From: Planctomycetota bacterium
GTDB lineage: Bacteria > Planctomycetota > Phycisphaerae > Phycisphaerales > SM1A02
Length of the DNA stretch: 33,429 bases
Assembly: GCA_022562915.1 (NCBI GenBank)
Contig: JADFOJ010000039.1
Coordinates: forward strand, 1 to 33,429
Reading direction: 5' to 3'
Below the pieces are notes generated by a model. The model saw only the letters and a list, made by a program, of their open reading frames with translations. It was not told the origin of the DNA and made no database searches. The position numbers and the translations under genes were made by a program. Numbering within the stretch: the first letter of the stretch is position 1; each line of letters opens with the position of its first letter. Positions 18,456 to 26,926 of this stretch are shown piece by piece.

Positions 18456-18585
18456 GAAGAAAATAGACCGGGGGGGAAGAAAATAGACCGGGAGTAATTT
18501 CCGGCCGGTGGCCCGTCGCTCCGCGGTGACCGCAGCCCGGAAAATACTCCCGGTCTAATTTCTTCCCCCCCGGTCTATTTTCTTC
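18456..18585. repeat. Family B palindrome with doubled arm, opposite orientation
   Basis: Arms of 49 bp (18456-18504 and 18537-18585) with only two mismatches. Each arm contains the GAAAATAGACCGGG core twice. The central ~32 nt read on the minus strand resemble the loops of the copies at 7056 and 23449 (GGGCTGC...CACCGG), so this copy is inverted relative to them. No family A arms surround it. The right arm supplies the stop codon and last residues of the minus-strand membrane protein. Confidence 0.93.
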
Positions 18586-19736
18586 CCCACCCACTGCCGC
18601 ACCGGGGTCGTCACCTCGATGAGAACTGCCCCCAGCAGCAGCGCCAGGCCGAGGCCCGGCCCGATCGACCAGGTGCACACCGCGATCGCCGTCACCGCCA
18701 GTTGCGTCGTGCCCGCCGCCATCGAGCCCATGACGAGTCTCATCGTGCGAACGACGGGCCGTCCGCCCAGGATCTGCGCGCCGGCGAATGCGCCGAGCCA
18801 GCGACCGTCGCCGCTCAGCAGCATGATGACCAGGACGGGCCAGAGGGCCAGGTCCTTCAACAGGTCGACCCGGATCGCGACGGTGGCTGCGATCGCGGGG
18901 ACGATGACATTCCGGAGTATCCCTCGCACGCCTGCGACCAGCCGCCCGCCCGGCGCCGGGGCCGGGAACAGCCACCCCACGACCGCCCCGACCAGTGCCA
19001 TCGACCACAGCAGGCCTGCAAGACCGTGGCGACCGTACAGGGCCGCGGCGGCGAGGCCGATGCCCAGGACCGTGGCGCAACGACCGGCCGCCTGCATGGT
19101 CGCGGCGCCCCCGGCCTCCGCCTCGTCGGCCCCACGGCGATCGATGGCCGCCAGCGCCCACGGCCCGATCGCGACCGCCCCGGCCACGAGTGCCGCGTCG
19201 ACGGGCTCGGCGTCCCAGAGCCCGCGGGCGGCCAGCCACGCAAGCCCGCCGGGCAGCGCCGCGGACCACCCTCCGATACTCAGCGTGCCGACGATCGACG
19301 GCGCCCGGTCACCGCGTGGGACCGCCATCGTCGCCGCCCCGGCGAGCGCCACCGCGACCAGCACGGCCGTGAGGAGTCTCTGCGACCGTTGGTGCACCCA
19401 CTGGGCGTCACGGATCCGGTCGCGCGCGGCGGCCAGTTCTTCTGCCACTTCAGCCGGCGGCTCGGCGGCGAGACCCGCGGCCGCGGCGGCGAGTCGATCG
19501 GCACCCTGCCGGGAGACGATCTGCCGAAGCTCGCGCTGTTCCTGGAGGCCGCCGGCGAAGAGGGCGTCATGCAGGTCCGGTGCAACACGACCGAGGATCG
19601 TCGGCCCCAGCAGCAGCCCCGCAGCCACGCCGCCCACCACCGAAAAGCCCGGACACCGCGCCCAGCGAAGAAGCACCGCCCAGCCGGCGGACACGACCAG
19701 CAGCAGGACCAGCGAGAAGAACGCCGGCTGGCTCAT
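18555..19736 (-). CDS. CPA2-like cation/proton antiporter-like membrane protein
   Basis: A ~393-aa very hydrophobic protein with about ten membrane segments. The N-terminus (MSQPAFFSLVLLLVVSAGWA, then GFSVVGGVAAGLLLGPTILG) resembles the first helices of the Na+/H+ exchanger (CPA2) family. A soluble, Ala/Glu/Arg-rich insert (~75-130) separates this from the remaining helices. The C-terminal GKKIDRGGRN and the TAG are encoded by the family B palindrome, so the natural C-terminus was probably replaced. I see no clear transport-site Asp-Asp motif, so function is tentative. The start is ATG 19736 (alternative 19748). Divergent from folP. Confidence 0.65.
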   Translation of the reverse strand: MSQPAFFSLVLLLVVSAGWAVLLRWARCPGFSVVGGVAAGLLLGPTILGRVAPDLHDALFAGGLQEQRELRQIVSRQGADRLAAAAAGLAAEPPAEVAEELAAARDRIRDAQWVHQRSQRLLTAVLVAVALAGAATMAVPRGDRAPSIVGTLSIGGWSAALPGGLAWLAARGLWDAEPVDAALVAGAVAIGPWALAAIDRRGADEAEAGGAATMQAAGRCATVLGIGLAAAALYGRHGLAGLLWSMALVGAVVGWLFPAPAPGGRLVAGVRGILRNVIVPAIAATVAIRVDLLKDLALWPVLVIMLLSGDGRWLGAFAGAQILGGRPVVRTMRLVMGSMAAGTTQLAVTAIAVCTWSIGPGLGLALLLGAVLIEVTTPVRQWVGKKIDRGGRN

Positions 19737-19768
19737 GGCCCCAAGCATAGACCCTACACTGTGGCCTG

Positions 19769-20647
19769 ATGCTTCCGGCACGGTTCTGGCAGGTTGGACC
19801 CAGGCAGTCGCTGCGGCTGGACGAGCCCGGTTTCATCGGTGTGCTGAACGTCACGCCGGACAGCTTCTCCGACGGCGGTGCGTACCGGTCGGTCGCCGCC
19901 GCGGTCGATCACGCCCGGCGAATGCTCGACTCCGGCGCGTGCATGATTGATGTCGGCGGCGAATCGACGCGCCCCGGCGCGGCCCGTGTCGAGGCGTCGG
20001 AGCAGATTCACCGGACGATCCCCGTGATCGAAGCCCTGCGGCGCACGTGTGACGCGCTGATCTCGATTGACACGACCCTCGCCAAGGTCGCGGAAGCGGC
20101 GCTGGACGCCGGGGCGAACGTCATCAACGACGTCTCCGCGGGCACCGAGGACCAGCGACTTCTCGAGCTGGCCGGGCAACGCCGGTGCGGGCTGATCCTG
20201 GTGCACCGGCTCCTGCCTCCACCGCAGGACCTGTACAGCGATCAGTACCACCACCCGCCGTCGTACGATGACGTGTCCGCGGTCGTCGGCGACTGGCTGG
20301 CACAGCGGTGCCGCGTCGCCGAGGCGCAGGGGGTCGATCCGGCAGCCATCGCCATCGATCCCGGCCTGGGCTTCGGCAAGAGCGTGGCGCAGAATTACGA
20401 GCTGATTCGCCGCACGGGCGAGTTCGTCCGGACGGGCCGGCCGGTCGTGAGCGCCGCCAGCCGCAAGAGCTTCATCGGCGCGGTCACGGGCGTGCACGAG
20501 GCGGCCGGGCGTGACGGAGCGTCGACCGCGATCAGCGTGATCCATTGGCAGGCGGGCGTACGCTTGTTCCGTGTCCATTGCGTGGCGGCACACCGTGAGG
20601 CGCTCTCGGTGGCAGGGGCCGTGGCGGGCTCTCCGGTGCCGGTTTGA
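19769..20647 (+). CDS. folP: Dihydropteroate synthase
   Basis: A 292-aa TIM-barrel enzyme. Family signatures are GVLNVTPDSFSDGG (pterin/pABA site), MIDVGGESTRPGA, ISIDTT, VINDVSAG, IDPGLGFGKS and the C-terminal SRKSFIGAVTG, ending with VHCVAAHREAL. It condenses dihydropterin pyrophosphate with p-aminobenzoate to dihydropteroate in the cytosol. It is first of a co-directional set with trxA (71 bp later) and an S9 peptidase (15 bp after trxA). The start at 19769 is close to the divergent membrane-protein gene, leaving a 32-bp shared promoter space. Confidence 0.95.
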   Translation: MLPARFWQVGPRQSLRLDEPGFIGVLNVTPDSFSDGGAYRSVAAAVDHARRMLDSGACMIDVGGESTRPGAARVEASEQIHRTIPVIEALRRTCDALISIDTTLAKVAEAALDAGANVINDVSAGTEDQRLLELAGQRRCGLILVHRLLPPPQDLYSDQYHHPPSYDDVSAVVGDWLAQRCRVAEAQGVDPAAIAIDPGLGFGKSVAQNYELIRRTGEFVRTGRPVVSAASRKSFIGAVTGVHEAAGRDGASTAISVIHWQAGVRLFRVHCVAAHREALSVAGAVAGSPVPV

Positions 20648-20718
20648 TACGTCGCCCCAGACTGCTACGATGTCGATTCACACGCAGCGAGCCACGTTCC
20701 TGAATGGAGTCACCGATC

Positions 20719-21045
20719 ATGGCCAACGAGGATGTGTTCGAGTTCACCGACGGCAACTTTGATGCGGACGTGGTCCAGTCGGAGATTCCCGTGCTGGTGG
20801 ATTTCTGGGCGGAGTGGTGCCAACCCTGCAAGATGCTCACCCCGACGATCGAAGAGCTCGCAAGCGAGTACAAGGGAAAGGTGAAGATCGGCAAGGTCGA
20901 CACCGACGCCAACCGCGAGGTCCCGGTCAAGTACGGCGTCAGCGCCATCCCCACGATCATGCTCTTCCAGGGCGGCGAGGTGATCAAGAAGTTCGTCGGG
21001 CTGACCTCGAAGGACCAGTTCCAGGCCGCCCTGAACGAGCTGTAG
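20719..21045 (+). CDS. trxA: Thioredoxin with WCQPC active site
   Basis: A 108-aa thioredoxin of standard length. The active site reads DFWAEWCQPCKML (Cys34 and Cys37), then PTIEELASEYKGKVKIGKVD, cis-Pro loop SAIPTIMLFQGGE and a C-terminal helix. The usual E. coli dipeptide between the cysteines is Gly-Pro; here it is Gln-Pro, which is expected to shift redox potential or partner choice. The protein has no signal peptide, so it is cytosolic. The start is ATG 20719 with GGAG ten bases upstream. Confidence 0.95.
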   Translation: MANEDVFEFTDGNFDADVVQSEIPVLVDFWAEWCQPCKMLTPTIEELASEYKGKVKIGKVDTDANREVPVKYGVSAIPTIMLFQGGEVIKKFVGLTSKDQFQAALNEL

Positions 21046-21060
21046 CTCCGGCGGCCACGC

Positions 21061-23376
21061 ATGCGGAGTCACCTCGCGGTCCTCGTTCTGATCGCCGTCG
21101 TGCCGGCGGCCCTCGGTGACCTCCAGCCGATCGTCACCACCGATCTGCTGCGTGTCCGAACGGTGTCGTCGATTGACGTGGCCCCTGCCGGGTCGCAGGT
21201 CGTCTTTGCCGTTCGGTCGATCGCCGCCGTCGCCGGTCAGGGTGATCTCGATCGTCACGATGAGACCTCGCCGACCTGGGCCTACAGATCTCACCTGTTC
21301 CTGCTGGACCTGCTGGACCTGCACGCCGCGCCGCGCCGTCTCACCTTCGGCGACCGGCTCGATCGCGAGCCGAGGTTCTCGCCCGACGGGCGGCGCATCA
21401 CGTTTATCCGGGGCGATGAAGACAATAACGGCGGTGGGCAGGTCTGGGTCATGCCGGTGGACGGCGGTGAGGCCCGGCAGGTCACCCGGCTCGACCACGG
21501 GGTGACGCCGGGCTCCGGTTCGTGGTCCCGCGACGGGGCACTGATCCTCGTGCGGTCGATGTTGCCGATGGATGAGATAGACGGCGTGCCCCCGTACCCC
21601 GCCGAGCGTTCCGCGCGGCATTGGCGCGATGCCGAGCCGCCCGGCACCCCCGGCACCTCCGGCACCTCCGGCACCCCCCGTACCCCCGGCACTACCCCCG
21701 GTACCGCGGACATCCAGGACACTCCGGACCAGGCCACGCCGCAACCGGACGGCACCCGCGCCGGGATCCGCGCCTGGCTCGCCGGCAACGCCTCGCGGCA
21801 GGATCCCGTGGTGATTTCGCGCCTCGCGTTCCAGGACGAACAGGAGCTTCGCGGCACGCCGCGGTTCGGTCACCTCTTCCTGGTCAACGCGCTGGACCCC
21901 GACGCGAGTGCGACGCGGGTCACCGATGGCTTCTACGACCACCGGCAGGCATCCTTCATGCCCGACGGGCGGAGCATCGTCTACGCGGCCAACAAGACCC
22001 CGGGCGTTCACCCCGACCGCCTGCTGGGAACGGACATCTGGAGGATCGGCACCGACGGTTCGGGCGACCGAAGATTACTGTGGCTCGACGGCTGGTCGCT
22101 GGAGAACCCGGCGCCCAACCGTGACGGATCTCTGCTGGCCTTCGCGGCCCGCCGGCTCGACGAGCCGGCGTTCCGGCAGCGACGGCTCGCCCTCGGCGCC
22201 GCCGAGGGGATCGACGGCGGCGAGCCGATCGTGCTCACGCCTGCACAGACGCTCGATGCGTCCGTCGGCGACTTTCAGTGGATGCCCGACCAGACGGCGG
22301 TCATCTTCACGGCGGCTCTCGGCGGCGGTTTTCCCCTGCTCACCATTAGCCCCGGACTGCTGGAACCGGCAATGATCGTCCAGCGGCATCAGGATCAGGT
22401 CGTCGGCGTACGCGCGTTCGACGCCGGCGGTCCCGCGATCGTGTACGCGATGACGAGTCCGTCCAACCCGTGCGTGCTCAGGGTGCGCGATACCCGCGGC
22501 GATCGGATGGTGCTCGACCTGAACCCCTGGGTCGCCGGGAAGCGCCTTTCTCTGCCGACCGAAGGATGGATCGTCCGGCCCGACGGCACGCGCGTGCAGT
22601 ACTGGGTCATGGAGCCGACGGACCGCCGGCCCGGGACCAGGTACCCCCTGGTCCTGGAGATCCATGGCGGGCCCGCGGCGATGTGGGGACCTGGCGAACT
22701 GACCATGTGGCACGAGTTTCAACTGCTGTGCAGTTGGGGCTACGGCGTGGCGTACTGCAATCCTCGCGGCTCCGGCGGGTACGGCTACCGCTTTCAACGG
22801 GGCAACTACCAGGATTGGGGCGACGGGCCCGCCGGCGACGTCCTGGCCGTGGTCGATCAGGTCGCCCTTGAAGAGTGGGTCGACGAGGACCGCCTCGTGG
22901 TGACCGGCGGCAGCTACGCCGGGTACCTCACGGCGTGGATCGTGGCGCACGATCACCGGTTCAAGGCCGCGGTCGCCCAGCGCGGCGTCTACGACCTGGC
23001 GACGTTCTTCGGGGAGGGCAATGCCTGGCGTCTCGTCGAATGGACGATGGGCGGGTATCCCTACGACGCGCGGTACCGCGCGATCATCGACCGCAACAGT
23101 CCGCTTACGTACGTCAGCAGCATCCGGACGCCATTGCTCATCATGCATGCGAGCCGTGACCTGCGCACGGGGGTCTCGCAGTCGGCGATGCTTTACCGCG
23201 CGCTCAAGACACTCGATCGCCCGGTGGAGTACGTCCGCTACCCCGATGCCGGGCACGACCTGTCCCGCAGCGGCGAACCGGTTCAGCGCCTGGACCGCTT
23301 GAACCGCATCATCGAGTTCTTCGAGCGGTACATCGAGAACCCGCGCCCCGCGCCCGAGGTCGTCGCGACCGACTAG
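21061..23376 (+). CDS. Secreted S9 prolyl oligopeptidase-family serine peptidase
   Basis: A 771-aa protein with signal peptide (MRSHLAVLVLIAVVPAALG). An N-terminal beta-propeller with WD40-like PD40 blades (FSPDGRRITFIRG, FMPDGRSIVYAANK) precedes the C-terminal alpha/beta-hydrolase domain. Catalytic residues visible are Ser618 in GGSYAGY, Asp700 in HASRDLRTG and His732 in DAGHDLSR. Relatives are dipeptidyl- or acylaminoacyl-peptidases; here likely periplasmic/exported, cleaving peptides. A Pro-Gly-Thr/Ser repeat (residues ~195-210, DNA 21643-21687) interrupts the propeller between blades. It starts 15 bp after trxA and may share its transcript. A nested palindrome follows the stop. Confidence 0.9.
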   Translation: MRSHLAVLVLIAVVPAALGDLQPIVTTDLLRVRTVSSIDVAPAGSQVVFAVRSIAAVAGQGDLDRHDETSPTWAYRSHLFLLDLLDLHAAPRRLTFGDRLDREPRFSPDGRRITFIRGDEDNNGGGQVWVMPVDGGEARQVTRLDHGVTPGSGSWSRDGALILVRSMLPMDEIDGVPPYPAERSARHWRDAEPPGTPGTSGTSGTPRTPGTTPGTADIQDTPDQATPQPDGTRAGIRAWLAGNASRQDPVVISRLAFQDEQELRGTPRFGHLFLVNALDPDASATRVTDGFYDHRQASFMPDGRSIVYAANKTPGVHPDRLLGTDIWRIGTDGSGDRRLLWLDGWSLENPAPNRDGSLLAFAARRLDEPAFRQRRLALGAAEGIDGGEPIVLTPAQTLDASVGDFQWMPDQTAVIFTAALGGGFPLLTISPGLLEPAMIVQRHQDQVVGVRAFDAGGPAIVYAMTSPSNPCVLRVRDTRGDRMVLDLNPWVAGKRLSLPTEGWIVRPDGTRVQYWVMEPTDRRPGTRYPLVLEIHGGPAAMWGPGELTMWHEFQLLCSWGYGVAYCNPRGSGGYGYRFQRGNYQDWGDGPAGDVLAVVDQVALEEWVDEDRLVVTGGSYAGYLTAWIVAHDHRFKAAVAQRGVYDLATFFGEGNAWRLVEWTMGGYPYDARYRAIIDRNSPLTYVSSIRTPLLIMHASRDLRTGVSQSAMLYRALKTLDRPVEYVRYPDAGHDLSRSGEPVQRLDRLNRIIEFFERYIENPRPAPEVVATD
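21643..21687. repeat. 9-bp tandem repeat (five units) inside S9 peptidase gene
   Basis: Units GGCACCCCC / GGCACCTCC repeated five times in frame (one unit begins CGTACC). They encode a Pro-Gly-Thr/Ser rich loop between propeller blades. Same period as the repeats in arsM, at 28783 and before the tRNA. Confidence 0.9.
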
Positions 23377-23401
23377 CCCACGACCTCTGAGCGTGGACTC
23401 G

Positions 23402-23530
23402 GGGTGGCACGGTGCAGCGGGCGAAAATAGACCGGGAGTAATTTCCGGGCTGCCGTTACCGCGTGGTGGTAGGCCACCGGTCGGAAATTACTCCCGGTCT
23501 ATATTATTCGCCCGCTGCACCGTGCCACAC
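23402..23530. repeat. Nested palindrome: family B inside family A, second copy
   Basis: The left arm from 23405 (TGGCACGGTGCAGCGGGCGA, then the AAATAGACCGGGAGTAAT core) pairs with 23481-23527. The pairing is complete except for one mismatch at the inner end and a 3-nt bulge on the right arm. The outer GGGTGGCACGG/CCGTGCCAC pieces are family A-like, but the inner junction differs from the copy at 6969. The loop 23449-23480 is clearly homologous to 7056-7087 and has its own small hairpin with compensatory changes. It lies after the S9 peptidase stop. Confidence 0.9.
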
Positions 23531-23587
23531 CACCCCCGTTGCCGGCAAAGGCGATCGGCTCCGGAGCAATCAGCCTTACACCGTACT

Positions 23588-23624
23588 GAAAGGACCCGCC
23601 CCCGGAGAGCGGGCGGGTCCTTTC
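23588..23624 (-). terminator. Terminator-like hairpin between convergent genes
   Basis: Perfect 14-bp arms GAAAGGACCCGCCC / GGGCGGGTCCTTTC with a 9-nt loop, 35 bp past the stop of the minus-strand Cys-rich gene. T-tracts are short on both strands; it could serve either direction. Confidence 0.6.
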
Positions 23625-23658
23625 CCGGTGGTTCATCGTCGCCAGGGCACCCGTGCTC

Positions 23659-24555
23659 TCAGTCGCCTTCGTCCTCATCGCACGACCGCTGGCACCTGAG
23701 GAGGCTGTTGACGGCACGGAGCTTGCATGCCTTTTGTGCCGCGACACAGGCTCCGATACAGAGGGCGTGGGCGGCCCAGACGATGATCACGCACGGTGCG
23801 ACGAACGGGCCGGCGCCCAGGCACGCGGCAAGGCCGACCAGTGCCAGGGAGGTGCATGTCAGCTCGCACCCAATCGCCGTGGCGTTACAGGCCGACACCT
23901 CGTTGTCATAGATCTGGCCGCAGAGACACGGGTCCGGCGTGAACGGTGGTGGGCCGTTGGCGGCCATTGCCGACCACTGCGTCAACGTCCCGGCAAGGTC
24001 GGTGGCATCCGCCACCGCGATCGCGAGATCCTCGGCCGTGCCCAGCGGGCTGAACCCCTCGACGATCAGGGGCTGCCAGTCGTCACCGGTGATCTCGATG
24101 TGCTGGACGAGCCCCCAGGTCGGCGTTGAGTACCCATCGAGGCCGTGGAACGTGCCGGCCGTGACGTACAGATCGAACACCGCCGGCCCGCCCTGCGGAA
24201 GCTCGTCGTTCCAGGGGCCCGGTACCTGCAGGCGCAGAATCTCGTCGTAGAGTCCTTCGCCGATGGGCTGGTACTGGTCATAGGCGGTGACACGCCATGT
24301 CCCCTGCACGGCGGTGGGCTCCAGCCCCATGCCGGACTGGCCGGGGACGAACTCGGCGCCCCAGGCGAGGTCCCAGAACTCCGTGAAAAAGGCGAGCACC
24401 GGGGACTGGACGTCGCCCTGCGGCGTCACGGCGCCGGCGGGACCGCCCAACGGCGGTCCCGCGATGGCGACCTGGACAGGCAGGACTCCTGCCCACATTC
24501 CCAGTGATGCGAACGCCGCGGTGCGAGCGGTGTTGAAGACGAATCCCTTGCGCAT
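23659..24555 (-). CDS. Secreted protein with Cys-rich hydrophobic C-terminus, function unknown
   Basis: A 298-aa protein starting at ATG 24555 behind AAAGGAG. The signal peptide is MRKGFVFNTARTAAFASLGM with a hydrophobic core ending AIAGPP. Residues ~40-200 are acidic, aromatic-rich, beta-like (FFTEFWDLAWGAEF, HIEITGDDWQPLIVEG). The last ~90 residues contain about a dozen cysteines with Gly/Ala-rich hydrophobic stretches (CLCGQIY, GCELTCTSLALVGLAACLG, CIGACVAAQKACK) and end acidic (CDEDEGD). The layout resembles exported precursors with a Cys-rich C-terminal domain (halocin-C8-like domains come to mind), but I cannot assign a family. It is divergent from the HTH-repeat gene at 24891, sharing a 335-bp intergenic region, and so could be under its control. 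Confidence 0.75.
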   Translation of the reverse strand: MRKGFVFNTARTAAFASLGMWAGVLPVQVAIAGPPLGGPAGAVTPQGDVQSPVLAFFTEFWDLAWGAEFVPGQSGMGLEPTAVQGTWRVTAYDQYQPIGEGLYDEILRLQVPGPWNDELPQGGPAVFDLYVTAGTFHGLDGYSTPTWGLVQHIEITGDDWQPLIVEGFSPLGTAEDLAIAVADATDLAGTLTQWSAMAANGPPPFTPDPCLCGQIYDNEVSACNATAIGCELTCTSLALVGLAACLGAGPFVAPCVIIVWAAHALCIGACVAAQKACKLRAVNSLLRCQRSCDEDEGD

Positions 24556-24890
24556 GGTGTGGCTCCTTTCGAAACATGGTGTGAGTGAGCTCGAAGAGAC
24601 GTCGTGCGTTCCTGACGGCCGGGTGACCTCCGGCAACCTGGAGAAGTGGAGTAAGACGGATGTGTTGTGGCAATGCAGGCAAGGCCATGGCGTTGCCTTG
24701 TAACGCCGCGCGCGCACCGGTCGGGCGACCATGACGCAAATGCCGCGGCGCTGCCTTTTCGCATCACGGAAGAAAAACCGCAGTGTTTCCGAGAACCCGC
24801 GCCGATGCCCGTATAAGTGTCTACGACGTTGTCTGAGTTGTTGTGGGTCGGACAAACAACGGGTGGGACACGGAGGGAAGGAATGGCGCC
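24556..24890. promoter_or_regulatory. Divergent intergenic region between Cys-rich gene and HTH-repeat gene 1
   Basis: A 335-bp non-coding stretch. It holds a GGCAATGC/GCGTTGCC stem (24669-24676 with 24690-24697, one G-T), a TATAAG -10-like box at 24812-24817 for the plus strand, and an imperfect inverted repeat GTTGTTGT/ACAAACAAC (24837-24860) just before the ribosome site of the HTH gene. The last is a plausible operator. No gene was seen. Confidence 0.5.
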
Positions 24891-26144
24891 ATGAAAGTGA
24901 CGACCGTTCGGAAGAAACGACTGGAGCAGCTCCTGGATCTTGCGCAGACGTACAAGGGGTGTTCGCGCAAGCAACTGGCCAGGGCGCTGGGACGGGATCC
25001 GACCAGGCTCGTGCCGGGAACCGGCGTGCCCAAGCTCGACCTGGTCGTCGAGCTTGCGGGTGTGCTCGACTGGCCGGTCGGTGAGGTCGCGATGTTTCTC
25101 TGGGTCCGGGAGTCGAGCCGCCCCACCGCCGAGGGCCACGACGAGGACTTCGAGTCGCTGCACCGATCCGCCGGCGAGGCGCACCGGTGCGGCCGCTACC
25201 GCGTGATGCTCGATCTCGCGCGGCGGGCGCTGGCGGTCGCCGCCACCCCCGACCAGCGCGCACGGGCCTGCAACCGCCAGGTGGGCGCGTGGGACGGGCT
25301 CGGCCGGTACACGGAGGTGCTCGAGGCGTGCAAGCAGGGACTGCAGGAGCAGGGCGTCGCGCCGGAGTCCCGCCGGGTGCTCCAGTCGAACCTCGCCAAT
25401 GCCTACTACAGCCTCTGGTCGCTCGTGGAGTCAGGGGCCATCGCCCAGAACCTGGTCGGCTGGTACCGGGACAACCCGCCGCGGTCGGCCGCGGACCGAA
25501 AGACCAACGCCTTCGCGTACTACGTGTCGGGTCACACGCTGCGAAGGCTCATCTCCGTGGAGTCCCGGCAGACGACGGTCCTGGCGGAGGCCGCCGCCGC
25601 CGACCTGCGGCAGGCGTGCGAGCGCTACGACGAACTGGCCGTGGAGCTGGGTGATCCGTCGCTCGCCGGCATCGCCATGACCTGCCAGGGCGGGCTGATC
25701 GAGACGGACGTCGCGCTGGGCCGCCGCGACCCGAAGGACGGCCTGGCGGAACTCGCAGCCGGTCTCGATCGTGTACGCGACGTCTCCGACGAGCTCGTCG
25801 GGGACCAGCTCGAGTGCTACGGCTGGTGGTGCATCTTCGGATGCAACATCGCGCTGCAACACCTCGATGACGAGCGCGCCCTGCAGAAGCACATGGCCGT
25901 CTTCACGAACAAGGCGGACGAGATCGCGGACCGGCTCGACAACTGGCCGATGCGCGAGCGCGTCTTCACGATGCAGTACAAGCGTTGGGAGCGGGCGGCA
26001 AACGTCTCCGGGCTCGATATCCCCTGCGTCATCGACAGCGATGACGTCCGGGTCATCGCCGGGACGATGGGGCGTTTCCCCACCTTCCGGGAAATCGGGT
26101 GGAGAATCCTCCAATCCGCACACGTCGTTGAGGGTAACGAGTAG
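24891..26144 (+). CDS. XRE-like HTH plus TPR-like helical-repeat protein, copy 1
   Basis: A 417-aa cytosolic protein without signal peptide. Residues ~1-70 read like an XRE/Cro helix-turn-helix: RKKRLEQLLDLAQTYKGCSR, KQLARALGRD, then VPKLDLVVELAGVLDWPVGEV. The remaining ~340 residues are paired amphipathic helices with TPR character (RRVLQSNLANAYYSLWSLVE). The conserved blocks are GWWCIFGCNIALQHLDDERA, HMAVFTNKADEIADR and GTMGRFPTFREIGWRIL. All recur in the paralogue at 27305. Length and layout match RRNPP-type peptide receptors (HTH + TPR), known mainly from Firmicutes; I recognise no named planctomycete family. The start is ATG 24891 after GGAGGGAAGGA. It precedes an exported-protein gene by 12 bp, so the two form a transcription unit. 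Confidence 0.8.
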   Translation: MKVTTVRKKRLEQLLDLAQTYKGCSRKQLARALGRDPTRLVPGTGVPKLDLVVELAGVLDWPVGEVAMFLWVRESSRPTAEGHDEDFESLHRSAGEAHRCGRYRVMLDLARRALAVAATPDQRARACNRQVGAWDGLGRYTEVLEACKQGLQEQGVAPESRRVLQSNLANAYYSLWSLVESGAIAQNLVGWYRDNPPRSAADRKTNAFAYYVSGHTLRRLISVESRQTTVLAEAAAADLRQACERYDELAVELGDPSLAGIAMTCQGGLIETDVALGRRDPKDGLAELAAGLDRVRDVSDELVGDQLECYGWWCIFGCNIALQHLDDERALQKHMAVFTNKADEIADRLDNWPMRERVFTMQYKRWERAANVSGLDIPCVIDSDDVRVIAGTMGRFPTFREIGWRILQSAHVVEGNE

Positions 26145-26156
26145 GAAGACGCAGCC

Positions 26157-26744
26157 ATGCGAGCGCCAATCAGACGACCGGTCCGACACAAGACACTGCT
26201 GACACTGTTTCGAGCGTTCCGGAGCAGCCTCCGGCCGCACGCTCGCTCCGGCGGGGATGCGGCCCGTCAAGACGGCCGCTCTGCCTGGACGCACGGGGCG
26301 CTGATCGCGGCGATGGCGGCCGCGGCCGGCTCACCGGCATTCGCCGGCCCGCCGGCGGGCCGATTGGTGCTGCACACCAACCAGGAGCGGATCGTGAAGC
26401 ACACCAACCAGGACATGCAGGGTCTGAGGACGTTGCCGGCGGATCCCGTACCGTGGCTGGGCCGGATCGGCGTCGCCCAGACCGTGGTGACGAGCCCCGG
26501 CAGTGTGACCGGGTTGCCTGCCGCCGTGCCGTGGTTCGATGTGCGGGCGTTCGACGTCCCGGCGCTCGGTCTCCCGGCACTGCCGGATCCCCTGGCTCAC
26601 GGCAACTCGCCGTCTGCCGTCGGCATCGTCGGAAGCATCCCGGCCGCTGCGTCCCTGCCCCTGCTGGGCATGGCGTTGCTGGTGCGCACCGGCCGCACGC
26701 GGCGGCGGCTTGACCGCTCGTGCACCGCGGGTTGTGTGAAGTAG
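26157..26744 (+). CDS. Exported protein with PEP-CTERM-like tail, partner of HTH-repeat 1
   Basis: A 195-aa protein starting 12 bp after the HTH-repeat gene with an AGGAAG site. A long basic N-region (~45 residues) precedes a signal-peptide core (GALIAAMAAAAGSPAFAG). The mature part is short and low-complexity (LPAAVPWFDVRAFDVPALGL). The end, SIPAAASLPLLGMALLVRTG followed by RTRRR, resembles a PEP-CTERM sorting signal (small motif, hydrophobic helix, Arg cluster) with an extra LDRSCTAGCVK tail. Such signals are processed by exosortase/archaeosortase-like enzymes at the inner membrane. No catalytic motif; function unknown. Shares position but not sequence with the gene at 28598. Confidence 0.7.
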   Translation: MRAPIRRPVRHKTLLTLFRAFRSSLRPHARSGGDAARQDGRSAWTHGALIAAMAAAAGSPAFAGPPAGRLVLHTNQERIVKHTNQDMQGLRTLPADPVPWLGRIGVAQTVVTSPGSVTGLPAAVPWFDVRAFDVPALGLPALPDPLAHGNSPSAVGIVGSIPAAASLPLLGMALLVRTGRTRRRLDRSCTAGCVK

Positions 26745-26926
26745 CTGCCCCGATCGTATCCGGGGCTCCATTCGACGCTGCGGGCGTTGCAGCGGGCTGC
26801 GGGCGTGCAGCCTCAAGTTCTGAGCTTTCCTATCTGGCCGAGGGCCGAAATCGTCCCCTTGGGTAATGCCGTCGCGCGGATCGGCTGACATTCACGGAAA
26901 TTCTTCGTCGATCTAGACACCGGAAA

